A stretch of 12,155 bases of DNA from Firmicutes bacterium CAG:95. Its GTDB lineage: Bacteria; Bacillota; Clostridia; Lachnospirales; Lachnospiraceae. Shown in pieces: positions 4,184 through 11,694 of this stretch (position 1 is the first letter of the stretch; every line of letters begins with the position of its first letter). A model generated the notes under the pieces. The model was not told the origin of the DNA, ran no database searches, and worked only from the letters and a program-made list of their open reading frames with translations. The position numbers and the translations under genes are program-made. The DNA lies in the NCBI GenBank assembly GCA_000438155.1, contig FR902910.1:1-12155 (forward strand). The letters are read 5' to 3'.

Positions 4184-5569
4184 TTATGTATTTGCCATCC
4201 GATCTTCATCTGTTTCTTCCTGTACAACTTCAGCTTCCGTCTCTTTCATATCACGAATATGCCATTCTCCATCATGATAATATAACGTCCAACGTACCTG
4301 ATATGTCACCTGACCATGCACAATTGTCCCTCCACAACGCAAGGCATTCGTTCCATCGCGATCCTGGAATACCTCAATAGCCGATGCACTGTATTGTTCC
4401 AGTCCACGATTTGTATCCTGTGGCATGCTGCTTATATACACATCTTCTGAAAACGGAAGAATCTCATAAGTATCCCCAGAAGCCACATAAATAGTTACTC
4501 TGCTTTGCAATCCGTCCTGTGTATTTAAATGCTGTACAAAACAGATATCTCTGGTTTGATCTTCATTAAAGTCAAGACATTGTGTGGCAAATACATCTCC
4601 CCATAGGTCATCATCCAACTCCATAGTATTTCCACTTCCAAAAAAGCAATATACTTTAACTGACTCTTTTCCATTTTCTTCCACAGTATATTTTCTGTAA
4701 ATACGATCAAGAATCTCATCCTTATCATAATCTTTATAAGCATTGCCAGATGCATATACCGGATGAATATCTGCATAACCGGTATATGTTTTCACTGCAT
4801 AATGATCATCCGGGTTAATCCGGTCTCTGCGCTCTTCAAATTCCTGTTGTGGAATACTACGGATATATAAATCCCATACCGAAGGTTCTTCCATTCCGGC
4901 AGATGTATTTCCTGCATAATAATCCTGTACCATCCGGTAGGTAAGCTCATTGCTGTCACACAAAAAGGCATATTCTGTAATAGAACCATCTTTCTCTGCA
5001 TAGCCCTCGACTTTGAGATAATTCCAAAATCCCTCTGTATATCCGCTTTCATCGTCATATCCGTCCCGGGTACTGTCCACAACAATATGAAAAGAATCCC
5101 CATTATACTCGATAAAATAATAAATAGGATCTTCTTCTACCGTGAACTGGGCCAAAATCACCTGAGAAGGTGTTTCGAAACGAATATCCGAAAGAAACGT
5201 CTCCCAAAGCTGCTGGCCGACTCTGGCTGATCCATAGGTAATTGCAAACAGATCATCTCTCTGTGCAATCTCGGCAAAATGATCCGGAAGCTCCTTTAAC
5301 TTCACGCGAATTTCCTCAATTGGCATAAATCCTTCTTTATTCACTGCCTTCTTCTGCCGGATGGATTCACTGTACTCACTAAAGGTATCCTTCTTCTGAT
5401 ATTCTTCACTAAAATCCTGATTCATCTCCCGGGTTTCAATGCGCAGCGTTTCAAGTTCTCCGCGCATACTATACTTTCTTCCTATAAAAACCAGCAGCCC
5501 TGCCATTAAAATAAGAATTGCCAGAATCCCGGCACCTATCCGGATTGATTTCTTGGATAATTTATTCAC
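4184..5569 (-). CDS. Membrane-anchored protein of unknown function with Ca-loop-like motifs
   Basis: Not assigned to a family. The 461-residue product has a short basic N-terminus, one membrane segment (about residues 9-29) and a long, acidic, presumably extracytoplasmic part. Two calcium-loop-like motifs of the EF-hand/VCBS-repeat type are visible: D280-x-D282-x-D284-x3-D288 and D333-x-N335-x-D337-x3-D341. A weaker one is QDRDGTN at 402-408. The end (VTYQVRWTLYYHDGEWHIRDM, about 421-441) resembles the last strands of NTF2-like domains. The start used is the GTG at 5569, six bases after GGAGG, overlapping the plsC stop codon by eight bases. A TTG at 5596 would add nine residues but has no binding site. 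It is the last gene of the operon, so coupling to plsC translation is likely. Surface sensing or a cell-envelope role is possible but unproven. Confidence 0.75.
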   Translation of the reverse strand: MNKLSKKSIRIGAGILAILILMAGLLVFIGRKYSMRGELETLRIETREMNQDFSEEYQKKDTFSEYSESIRQKKAVNKEGFMPIEEIRVKLKELPDHFAEIAQRDDLFAITYGSARVGQQLWETFLSDIRFETPSQVILAQFTVEEDPIYYFIEYNGDSFHIVVDSTRDGYDDESGYTEGFWNYLKVEGYAEKDGSITEYAFLCDSNELTYRMVQDYYAGNTSAGMEEPSVWDLYIRSIPQQEFEERRDRINPDDHYAVKTYTGYADIHPVYASGNAYKDYDKDEILDRIYRKYTVEENGKESVKVYCFFGSGNTMELDDDLWGDVFATQCLDFNEDQTRDICFVQHLNTQDGLQSRVTIYVASGDTYEILPFSEDVYISSMPQDTNRGLEQYSASAIEVFQDRDGTNALRCGGTIVHGQVTYQVRWTLYYHDGEWHIRDMKETEAEVVQEETDEDRMANT

Positions 5570-6272
5570 AGCCTTCCTCCATATGAACCTGCTCAATTCT
5601 TCTCTTTACTTCAGCTGCAATTTCAACCGTTTTCATATCCTTATATTCTTCATAATACATAGGAGGAAGATAAAACAATTTTACAGTAACCGGTTTAATC
5701 GAGTTTTCATCAAATGGCTTAAAGGAATCAATTAAGGCGCAGGGCACAATCGGACACTTCGCTTTCGTCGCACTCTTAAAGCTTCCTCCCTTAAAATCAA
5801 GAAGCTTATTTCCCTGTCGGCTTCTGGTTCCTTCAGCAAAGATCAGAAAATTTCTTCCATTCTTCACATCCTCGGTCATCGACTGAATAACAGTCATGGA
5901 CTGCCGAATATCCTCACGGTCAATCGCATAGGCATGAAGTGCCCTGACCACCTGCTTCACAAGGGGCAGATTTGCTGCTTCCTTCTTAAATACAAAGGTA
6001 AACGGTCTGGGTGAGGTTGCAAGAAACGCAAGTACATCAAACATTCCCTGATGGTTTGGAAAGAAAATAAAGCCATCCTCTTTCGGAATATTTTCCTCTC
6101 CATGGACTTCAACCGTTACTCTTCCTGCGCGGTTAGCATTTTTTGCCGCATTCTGAATAATACGATATGCCTGTTCAAAGGTTACCTTCCTGCTGTGTCC
6201 ACAATACGATATCTGGACAAAATAGACGATGGCTTTAAAAAAAATACGCACTACCATTAATGCAATCCGCAT
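5562..6272 (-). CDS. plsC: 1-acyl-sn-glycerol-3-phosphate acyltransferase (PlsC family)
   Basis: A 236-residue membrane-associated acyltransferase that transfers an acyl chain to lysophosphatidic acid in phospholipid synthesis. Motif I is NHQGMFD (73-79), with catalytic His74 and Asp79 in the HX4D spacing. Motif III is FAEGTRS (145-151), which binds the glycerol phosphate. Motif IV is CPIVPCAL (173-180). A hydrophobic stretch at residues 5-22 probably seats it on the membrane. The start codon lies 15 bases after the fumarase beta stop, and AGGAG overlaps that stop, so it is in the same operon. The length is normal for the family. Acyl donor and exact substrate cannot be read from sequence. 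Confidence 0.9.
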   Translation of the reverse strand: MRIALMVVRIFFKAIVYFVQISYCGHSRKVTFEQAYRIIQNAAKNANRAGRVTVEVHGEENIPKEDGFIFFPNHQGMFDVLAFLATSPRPFTFVFKKEAANLPLVKQVVRALHAYAIDREDIRQSMTVIQSMTEDVKNGRNFLIFAEGTRSRQGNKLLDFKGGSFKSATKAKCPIVPCALIDSFKPFDENSIKPVTVKLFYLPPMYYEEYKDMKTVEIAAEVKRRIEQVHMEEGCE

Positions 6273-6287
6273 GACAGACGTTCTCCT

Positions 6288-6839
6288 TTATATCTCTTTG
6301 TACTGTTCGATTGCCATATCGTACAGATTATTTCCTTCACAGTCCATTACTACAATAACCGGAAAATCCTTTATCTCCAGCTTGCGGATTGCTTCTGTTC
6401 CAAGATCTTCATAGGCAATCACCTCTGCCTGCAGGATCGATTTTGACAATAATGCACCTGCGCCGCCAACCGCAGCAAAATAAACAGCCTGATTTTTCAT
6501 CATGCTTTCACGCACCGCCTCTGTCCTGCGTCCCTTGCCAATCATTCCACGCATGCCAAGCTCAAGAAGTGCCGGCGTATATTTATCCATACGACTTGCT
6601 GTTGTCGGACCTGCAGATCCAATCGGACGGCCTTCTCTTGCCGGAGATGGTCCCATATAATAAATAACATTCCCTTCGATATCAAAAGGCAGTGTTTCGC
6701 CATTCTGAAGGGCTTCATACATTCTTTTATGTGCAGCATCCCGTGCTGTATATATTGTCCCGGTAAGATACACGTAATCTCCTGCTTTCAACTCTTTTAC
6801 AATATCTGCATCAAACGGAACGTTAATATGTCTTTCCAT
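6288..6839 (-). CDS. fumB: Fumarate hydratase, beta subunit (class I, Fe-S)
   Basis: A 183-residue C-terminal-type subunit of the two-subunit class I fumarase, which hydrates fumarate to L-malate with the alpha subunit. It matches the C-terminal domain of the single-chain enzyme of enteric bacteria. Family motifs are LTGTIYTARDAAHKRM (25-40) and IGSAGPTTASRMDKY (73-87), which form part of the substrate site, then GMIGKGRR (98-105) and AAVGGAGALLS (122-132). The gene begins 53 bases after the alpha stop, with a weak AAAGG site. L-tartrate dehydratase beta subunits are related; the order and lengths favour fumarase. The symbol is descriptive, since naming differs between species. Confidence 0.88.
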   Translation of the reverse strand: MERHINVPFDADIVKELKAGDYVYLTGTIYTARDAAHKRMYEALQNGETLPFDIEGNVIYYMGPSPAREGRPIGSAGPTTASRMDKYTPALLELGMRGMIGKGRRTEAVRESMMKNQAVYFAAVGGAGALLSKSILQAEVIAYEDLGTEAIRKLEIKDFPVIVVMDCEGNNLYDMAIEQYKEI

Positions 6840-6892
6840 AAACGGCCTTTCTGTTCATAGCTGTTCACTCTTTTCGGACAGCTGCTTCTATT

Positions 6893-7735
6893 CTATAATT
6901 CCCTCACACAATGGCGGTTCACGTGACAGCAGATATTGACTGCTACCGGAAGTCCTGCAATATGTGTCGGATACGTATCAATATTTACTGCCAGTGCGGT
7001 CGTACTTCCCCCAAGTCCTCCGGGACCGATTCCAAGCCGGTTAATTGTCGCAAGCATTTCCTCTTCAAGTTCCTTCACATAAGGAATGGAAGACCTCTCA
7101 TCCACCGGACGTGTCAATGCTTTCTTTGCAAGCAGGGCACACTTTTCAAACGTACCGCCAATCCCGACGCCAACGACCATAGGCGGACAGGCATTCGGTC
7201 CTGCATCCTTAACTGCAGTAAGAATAGCATTCTTAACACCTTCGATCCCGTCTGCCGGCTTCAGCATAAATATCCGGCTCATATTTTCGCTGCCAAATCC
7301 CTTCGGTGCAACGGTGATCTTTACCTTATCCCCCGGCACAAGATCATAATGAATGACCGCCGGTGTATTATCCTTCGTATTCTCGCGGATCAATGGATCC
7401 TTCACTACAGATTTACGCAGATAACCATCCACATATCCCTGACGCACCCCTTCATTGATCGCATCCGTCAAAGAACCGCCTTCAAAGTGAACATCCTGCC
7501 CAATTTCCAGAAAAACAACTGCCATACCCGTGTCCTGGCAGATAGGTATGGTATCCTCCTGTGCAATCTGCAGATTATCCTGAAGCTGCCCCAACACCTT
7601 CTGACCGATCGAAGACTTCTCATCTGTAACCGCACATTCCAGTGCTTTCTGCATATCCGGTGTCAGCATATGGTTCGCTTCTATGCACATCTGTCTGATA
7701 TTCGAAATAATTTCCTCTGTATGTATTGTACGCAT
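6893..7735 (-). CDS. fumA: Fumarate hydratase, alpha subunit (class I, Fe-S)
   Basis: A 280-residue subunit carrying the oxygen-sensitive [4Fe-4S] cluster of class I fumarase. Likely cluster cysteines are Cys66 in ICQDTGM, Cys183 in NACPPM and Cys269 or Cys270 in NICCHVNRH near the C-terminus. Other family stretches are APKGFGSENMS (143-153), VVGVGIGGTFEKCALLAKKAL (187-207) and GIGPGGLGGSTTALAV (235-250). The ATG lies three bases after the HIT stop, and AAGGAAG is ten bases upstream, so it is co-translated in the same operon. Pairing with the beta subunit downstream gives the whole enzyme. The alternative is tartrate dehydratase alpha, less likely from size and context. Confidence 0.92.
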   Translation of the reverse strand: MRTIHTEEIISNIRQMCIEANHMLTPDMQKALECAVTDEKSSIGQKVLGQLQDNLQIAQEDTIPICQDTGMAVVFLEIGQDVHFEGGSLTDAINEGVRQGYVDGYLRKSVVKDPLIRENTKDNTPAVIHYDLVPGDKVKITVAPKGFGSENMSRIFMLKPADGIEGVKNAILTAVKDAGPNACPPMVVGVGIGGTFEKCALLAKKALTRPVDERSSIPYVKELEEEMLATINRLGIGPGGLGGSTTALAVNIDTYPTHIAGLPVAVNICCHVNRHCVREL

Positions 7736-7738
7736 GCT

Positions 7739-8149
7739 TTATACTTCCTTAAGAATCCTTTCGATTTCATCCATTGTGGCATCCTCATAGGTATGCTGTT
7801 CCCATGTTAAATTCTGCTGATCATCTTTATATCTGGGAATCAGATGAATATGGAAATGAAAAACGGTCTGTCCGGCAATTTCGCCATTGTTCTGAACCAC
7901 ATTAAAGCCGTCGCAGGAAAGCTTCTTCGTCATATCCGTTGCCAGCTTCCTGGCAAGCACAAATGCCTTTGCTGCTGTTTCATCCGGAAGCTCATAAAGG
8001 TTTGCTGCATGTTCCTTTGGTAAAATCAACGCGTGTCCCCTGGTAGCAGGTGCCGCATCCAATATCACCTTAAAATTCTCATCTTCATAAATACTTCTTG
8101 TAGGAATAATTCCATTTGCCAGTTTGCAGAAAATACAATCATCTTTCAT
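7739..8149 (-). CDS. HIT family nucleotide-binding hydrolase (Hint-like)
   Basis: A 136-residue protein of the histidine triad superfamily. Hint-type members hydrolyse AMP-lysine, AMP-NH2 and related purine nucleoside phosphoramidates. The triad is HFHIHLI with His98, His100 (expected nucleophile) and His102. N-terminal CIFCK (Cys5, Cys8), together with downstream histidines, fits the zinc site of many bacterial Hint proteins. RGHALILPKEH (38-48) and FNVVQNNGEIAGQTVFH (82-98) are typical. The ATG lies 22 bases after the upstream gene and has GAGGT at about eight bases. Linkage to fumarase and an SCP2 fusion gives no clear specific role; it is probably housekeeping. Confidence 0.93.
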   Translation of the reverse strand: MKDDCIFCKLANGIIPTRSIYEDENFKVILDAAPATRGHALILPKEHAANLYELPDETAAKAFVLARKLATDMTKKLSCDGFNVVQNNGEIAGQTVFHFHIHLIPRYKDDQQNLTWEQHTYEDATMDEIERILKEV

Positions 8150-8171
8150 CGTCTTAACCTCTTTTCTTATT

Positions 8172-9179
8172 CTATAGGGAAGATTCCATAAAAGGGAAAA
8201 TCTGATCCAGTGTACGGAGTATCTTAAAATCGCCCTTCACCTTAATACTTCCTCCCATAAATGCCCTTTGAAATGTCATTCTTCCATAAATGATGTCATC
8301 CATGGTCTCATGACTGATCTGTATTTCAACATCCGGATTAGCGGTCGTACCATAATAGCAATTGCTTTCCGCTCCGGAAACTTCAATTATAAATGGTTTT
8401 CTTTTACCTGCAACTGTGATCTGATAAGAAGCCGCAAAGCCTGCCTGCGGAGCAAAGTGGCTCTTAAACTCCTGAATATATTCTTCCCTCTTATCTTCTA
8501 CTTCCTGATTCTCCAGCATATCCCGGAACATGCTTGCCAGCTCCTGAATATCTTCCTTCTGGCGCTTCACATAGCTGTCATCTGCCGCATACTGGGATAG
8601 CTGTTCAAATTCCTGAGGCGTGAGATCATCATTTTTAGTGATAGAAACCATCTTCTTAACTGCCTGATTACTGGCAGGAAGACATACTACCTTCTGATTA
8701 ATTGTGCGATATAAATTTTCTGCCTTTTTCTCAATTATCATGCCATAGGATTCGTTTTCTTCAAAAATTGCCGTATCTGCAATATAGCCACAGACCCCGG
8801 TACACGGAAGCCCTCCGAGAATTTCCCAGGCAACTGCCAGATCCAGCTTTCCTTCACGCTCGCCATAGGTTGTAGACATTACAACCGGACACATATAAAT
8901 GCCTGCAATCTTTTCCTTATCCCCGTATAGCCAGCAGGCATCGAGGAACTGTGACATATATCCACCAATTCCATGCCATTCCACCGTCGTTGCCAGAATA
9001 ATTCCATCTGCTTCCTTCAGGGTCTGCGGAAGTGTAGGAATCGTATTTTTCAGTTCATACAAATTATAGCGCTCCACCTCAACATGAAGCTCTTCAAGAA
9101 CGGACTGCATCTTATTAATTACATAAAGTGTCGGGTCGTCCATCAGTCCCCGTCCGCCATAATAGATGTTGATTTTCAT
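8172..9179 (-). CDS. Flavodoxin-like / SCP2 sterol-binding domain fusion
   Basis: A 335-residue two-domain protein. Residues 1-165 look like a flavodoxin/NADPH-dependent FMN reductase fold: MKINIYYGGRG at strand 1, ADGIILATTVEWHGIGGYMSQFLDACW (57-83) at the flavin site, and AGIYMCPVVMSTTYGE (92-107). A charged helical linker (about 180-235) follows. Residues 240-335 are an SCP2-type lipid-binding domain: NPDVEIQISHETMDDIIYG, then MTFQRAFMGGSIKVKGD. It has no signal peptide or membrane segment, so it is cytoplasmic. It is the first gene of the operon, 30-60 bases from a near-consensus promoter. A flavin-dependent reaction on a bound lipid or other hydrophobic compound is an inference; substrate and cofactor are unknown. 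The N-terminal fold assignment is moderate, the SCP2 one strong. Confidence 0.82.
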   Translation of the reverse strand: MKINIYYGGRGLMDDPTLYVINKMQSVLEELHVEVERYNLYELKNTIPTLPQTLKEADGIILATTVEWHGIGGYMSQFLDACWLYGDKEKIAGIYMCPVVMSTTYGEREGKLDLAVAWEILGGLPCTGVCGYIADTAIFEENESYGMIIEKKAENLYRTINQKVVCLPASNQAVKKMVSITKNDDLTPQEFEQLSQYAADDSYVKRQKEDIQELASMFRDMLENQEVEDKREEYIQEFKSHFAPQAGFAASYQITVAGKRKPFIIEVSGAESNCYYGTTANPDVEIQISHETMDDIIYGRMTFQRAFMGGSIKVKGDFKILRTLDQIFPFMESSL

Positions 9180-9191
9180 AAAAATCCGCCT

Positions 9192-9223
9192 TTCGCAAAA
9201 TACTATATCCAGTATAAAGCGAA
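9192..9223. promoter_or_regulatory. 32-bp operator-like dyad over the operon promoter
   Basis: A two-tier inverted repeat shares one centre (9207/9208). The inner arms are ATACT (9200-9204) and AGTAT (9211-9215), six bases apart. The outer arms are TTCGC (9192-9196) and GCGAA (9219-9223). Only the three A's between the tiers break the symmetry. It covers the -10 element and the expected start site. As a DNA site it suits a dimeric repressor or two dimers; as RNA it would not be transcribed in full. Confidence 0.6.
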
Positions 9224-9239
9224 TTTGATTATCTGTAAA
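9211..9239 (-). promoter_or_regulatory. Sigma-A promoter of the flavodoxin-SCP2 / fumarase operon
   Basis: TTTACA (9239-9234), exactly 17 bases, TATACT (9216-9211) on the minus strand. Expected start about 9204. The leader is about 25 bases with AGGCGG ahead of the ATG. It lies 30 bases after the terminator of the esterase gene. Confidence 0.85.
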
Positions 9240-9270
9240 TGAATTTTAATTTTCTGTTGATGTCTAATAT

Positions 9271-9314
9271 AAAAAGCGGCATAAACCTGGCGATAAACAG
9301 GTCATGCCGCTTTT
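9271..9314 (-). terminator. Intrinsic terminator of the MATE-esterase unit
   Basis: An 11-bp outer stem, AAAAGCGGCAT with ATGCCGCTTTT, continues as GACCTG with CAGG-TTT around one bulged base; loop about eight bases. TTTTTATATT follows on the minus strand, and TTTTAAAA on the other, so it could act in both directions. It is 38 bases after the esterase stop. Confidence 0.88.
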
Positions 9315-9351
9315 AAAATAACGTAACTGTGAAGGTACTGAACAGTTACAT

Positions 9352-11694
9352 TCAGACAAATAATTGCCTTAAAAACCGTACAGCACAATGTCTCCAGAAG
9401 GTCCAGTCATGATAACCGTAATCCCAGAAGGTCTCGATAGGTACTCCTGCCTCCAGAACCCGATCTGCATTTTCCCTGGTCTTCTCATAAAATGGCTCTT
9501 TCGTTCCACAGGCCACAAAAAGAAGTACGAAACGTTCCTTGAACTTTTCTTTATCCAACAGCACGTCCCTATAATCATCCTCTTCATCCTGAACAACCAA
9601 ACCACCGGAAAAAATGCCCGCTGCCGAAAATAACTCAGGATGCTTAAACACAATTTTCTGAGTCTGCATTCCTCCCATGGAAAGTCCTGCCATGGCACGG
9701 TGTTCTCGATCCGGTATCGTCCGGAAGGATCTGTCTATTATTCCAATACCACTTTCCGGGAATTCTTCAAGAAATGCTCCAAACCCCGGATGATATTCTC
9801 CCTCCTCAGGAAAGGAATATCCCGTATTCATTACAATGATCATTTCCTTCATTTCATTCTTTGCCAGAAGGTTATCCGCAATATGAGCAATTTTACCCTG
9901 CCAGAGCCATCCCATCTCGTCTTCTCCGCCTCCGTGCTGCAAATAAAGTACCGGATAACGTTTTTCGGGATTTTCGTCGTATTTGGGCGGAGTATAAACA
10001 TAGCAAAGCTTCCACCTTCCAGTCCGTTCCGACTTATAATACTGCATATGTACTGTACCGTGAGGAACCTGGCTCAGCCTGTATTCTTCAAAATCCTCTT
10101 CCGGCATCTCCAGGAAATTTACAACCCGAAAACTCCCATAACCAGCCGGTGCATCGGGATTTACTACCGTTGTGCCATTTACCTGGCAGGTATAATAATG
10201 GAATCCCGGTTCGATGCCTGTTACTTCACCCACCCAAAATTCAGATGTGGATGCATCCCCCGTTTCCGGAATCAACTCATATTTCCCTACTCCCCACAGA
10301 TCAACCTCTACCTTTCGGGCACCCTTTGCAGGAATACGGAATACTGCTGTTCCAGGTGCAGTCACCTGTTGTCCCGGAGCAACATCAACATAACGTCCGG
10401 CAGGCTGTCCCAATTGATCAACCTCAAATACAAGTCCCTTATATATAGGATCAAAGAACAGCATATCCTCCCGCCAGGTCTGCTGATCAAGCATTTCAAC
10501 TGACATCACCTGTTCTTTCCATTCAACCTTCTGATTGTTATCTGCGGAGCCTGTGCAAATGTCCTCCTCAGGATTTTTGAAAATCAACTGTGCAAAATCT
10601 CTCAGGCACTCTCTCCATACATGCCACTCATGATAGCCGGTATAAGTTTTGTGGGTAACCGGTACCCCTGCTTCTTCACAGTCTGCAAGAAATTTCTCCT
10701 GCTTTTCCTTAAGCTCAGTTTCTCCATTGCCGCAGCCTAAAAATACCCTTTCCATAGGCCACTCTTTATTCTGGACGATCAGTCTCTTCATTTCATCGGT
10801 ACGTACTCCGGAGAAAATACCCAGTGCGCCAAACAAATCCGGATGATTTGCGGCAGCAAGAAGCGCCTGTGCAGATCCAAGTGAAAGACCCGCAACTGCT
10901 CTGTGCTTCCTGTCTGAAATGGTACGAAAATGTGTATCTGTGTATCCGATGCAATCCTTTGTAAGCTCACTGTCAAAGTCTCCCGGATAAAATACGGCCT
11001 GTTCACCCTCACAGAAAGCATAATTACAACAGCAAACCACAATCATTTCCCGGCATTTTCCTTCCGCAATCAGATTGTCCATGATGAAATTCAGCTTCCC
11101 GTTCCAGATCCATCCGGTCTCATTCTCTCCAACACCATGCATAATATAGAGAACCGGATAATTTTTGTTTCCCTGCTGATAGGTGGGCGGTGTATAAATA
11201 TAGCAGCTCTTCATATGTCCGTTTACGCTGCTTACATACTTATGCAGCTGCACATCTCCATGAGGAACATCTTTGATAAACCAGAAATCCTGCCCCGGTT
11301 CCGGAAGTTCAAAGAAATTCTTTGCCCCAAAGCATCCATAACAAAAGGGAGCAATGGGGTTGCGAACCTGCACTCCATCCACATACCAGTCATGATAATG
11401 GAATCCGGGAGCAATGCCCGACACTTTTTTCGTATAATAGCCCTCTGCATCCTTTTCGAGGACAATTCTGTCTTTTCCCATGCTTCCTCCCACACCCGAA
11501 ACCTCCACGCTCTGTGCATCCGGTGCATACATGGAAAAAATTACCTCATTATCCTTTGTTACAATGATTCCCGGCCTATCTTCCTGATATCCAACAAATT
11601 CCTTTCCATTCTTTTTTATCAGCAATGCTTTTTTGTTAACAGGGTCAAAAAATAATGGATGTAATGTAATTGCCTGATTTAATTTACTTTGCAT
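9352..11694 (-). CDS. Tandem double-domain esterase (CE1/esterase D-like)
   Basis: A 780-residue protein made of two homologous halves, each with an immunoglobulin-like N-terminal domain and an alpha/beta-hydrolase of the putative esterase family (esterase D, ferulic acid esterase and enterochelin esterase relatives). Half 1: beta-domain about 45-130; hydrolase about 145-375 with MHGVGENETGW, nucleophile Ser271 in GLSLG and His355 in GYHEW. Half 2: beta-domain about 440-530; hydrolase about 545-780 with QHGGGEDEMGW, Ser672 in GLSMG and His762 in GYHDW. Both halves keep Ser and His, so both may be active. An acidic partner is expected near 325 and 733. There is no signal peptide or dockerin, so it is probably cytoplasmic and may act on imported acylated or feruloylated oligosaccharides or on a siderophore-like ester. 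The ATG lies within the end of the MATE gene, with AAAGGAG about ten bases upstream. Confidence 0.88.
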   Translation of the reverse strand: MQSKLNQAITLHPLFFDPVNKKALLIKKNGKEFVGYQEDRPGIIVTKDNEVIFSMYAPDAQSVEVSGVGGSMGKDRIVLEKDAEGYYTKKVSGIAPGFHYHDWYVDGVQVRNPIAPFCYGCFGAKNFFELPEPGQDFWFIKDVPHGDVQLHKYVSSVNGHMKSCYIYTPPTYQQGNKNYPVLYIMHGVGENETGWIWNGKLNFIMDNLIAEGKCREMIVVCCCNYAFCEGEQAVFYPGDFDSELTKDCIGYTDTHFRTISDRKHRAVAGLSLGSAQALLAAANHPDLFGALGIFSGVRTDEMKRLIVQNKEWPMERVFLGCGNGETELKEKQEKFLADCEEAGVPVTHKTYTGYHEWHVWRECLRDFAQLIFKNPEEDICTGSADNNQKVEWKEQVMSVEMLDQQTWREDMLFFDPIYKGLVFEVDQLGQPAGRYVDVAPGQQVTAPGTAVFRIPAKGARKVEVDLWGVGKYELIPETGDASTSEFWVGEVTGIEPGFHYYTCQVNGTTVVNPDAPAGYGSFRVVNFLEMPEEDFEEYRLSQVPHGTVHMQYYKSERTGRWKLCYVYTPPKYDENPEKRYPVLYLQHGGGEDEMGWLWQGKIAHIADNLLAKNEMKEMIIVMNTGYSFPEEGEYHPGFGAFLEEFPESGIGIIDRSFRTIPDREHRAMAGLSMGGMQTQKIVFKHPELFSAAGIFSGGLVVQDEEDDYRDVLLDKEKFKERFVLLFVACGTKEPFYEKTRENADRVLEAGVPIETFWDYGYHDWTFWRHCAVRFLRQLFV

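Noticed and set aside
6911..7810. A long open frame on the plus strand opposite fumarase alpha
   Set aside because: It is antisense to a clearly recognised gene, has no binding site or family resemblance, and is Cys/His/Arg-rich as expected of a shadow frame. The same holds for plus-strand frames opposite the esterase (9640-10503, 10930-11655) and opposite ftsB/yabQ (48-548).
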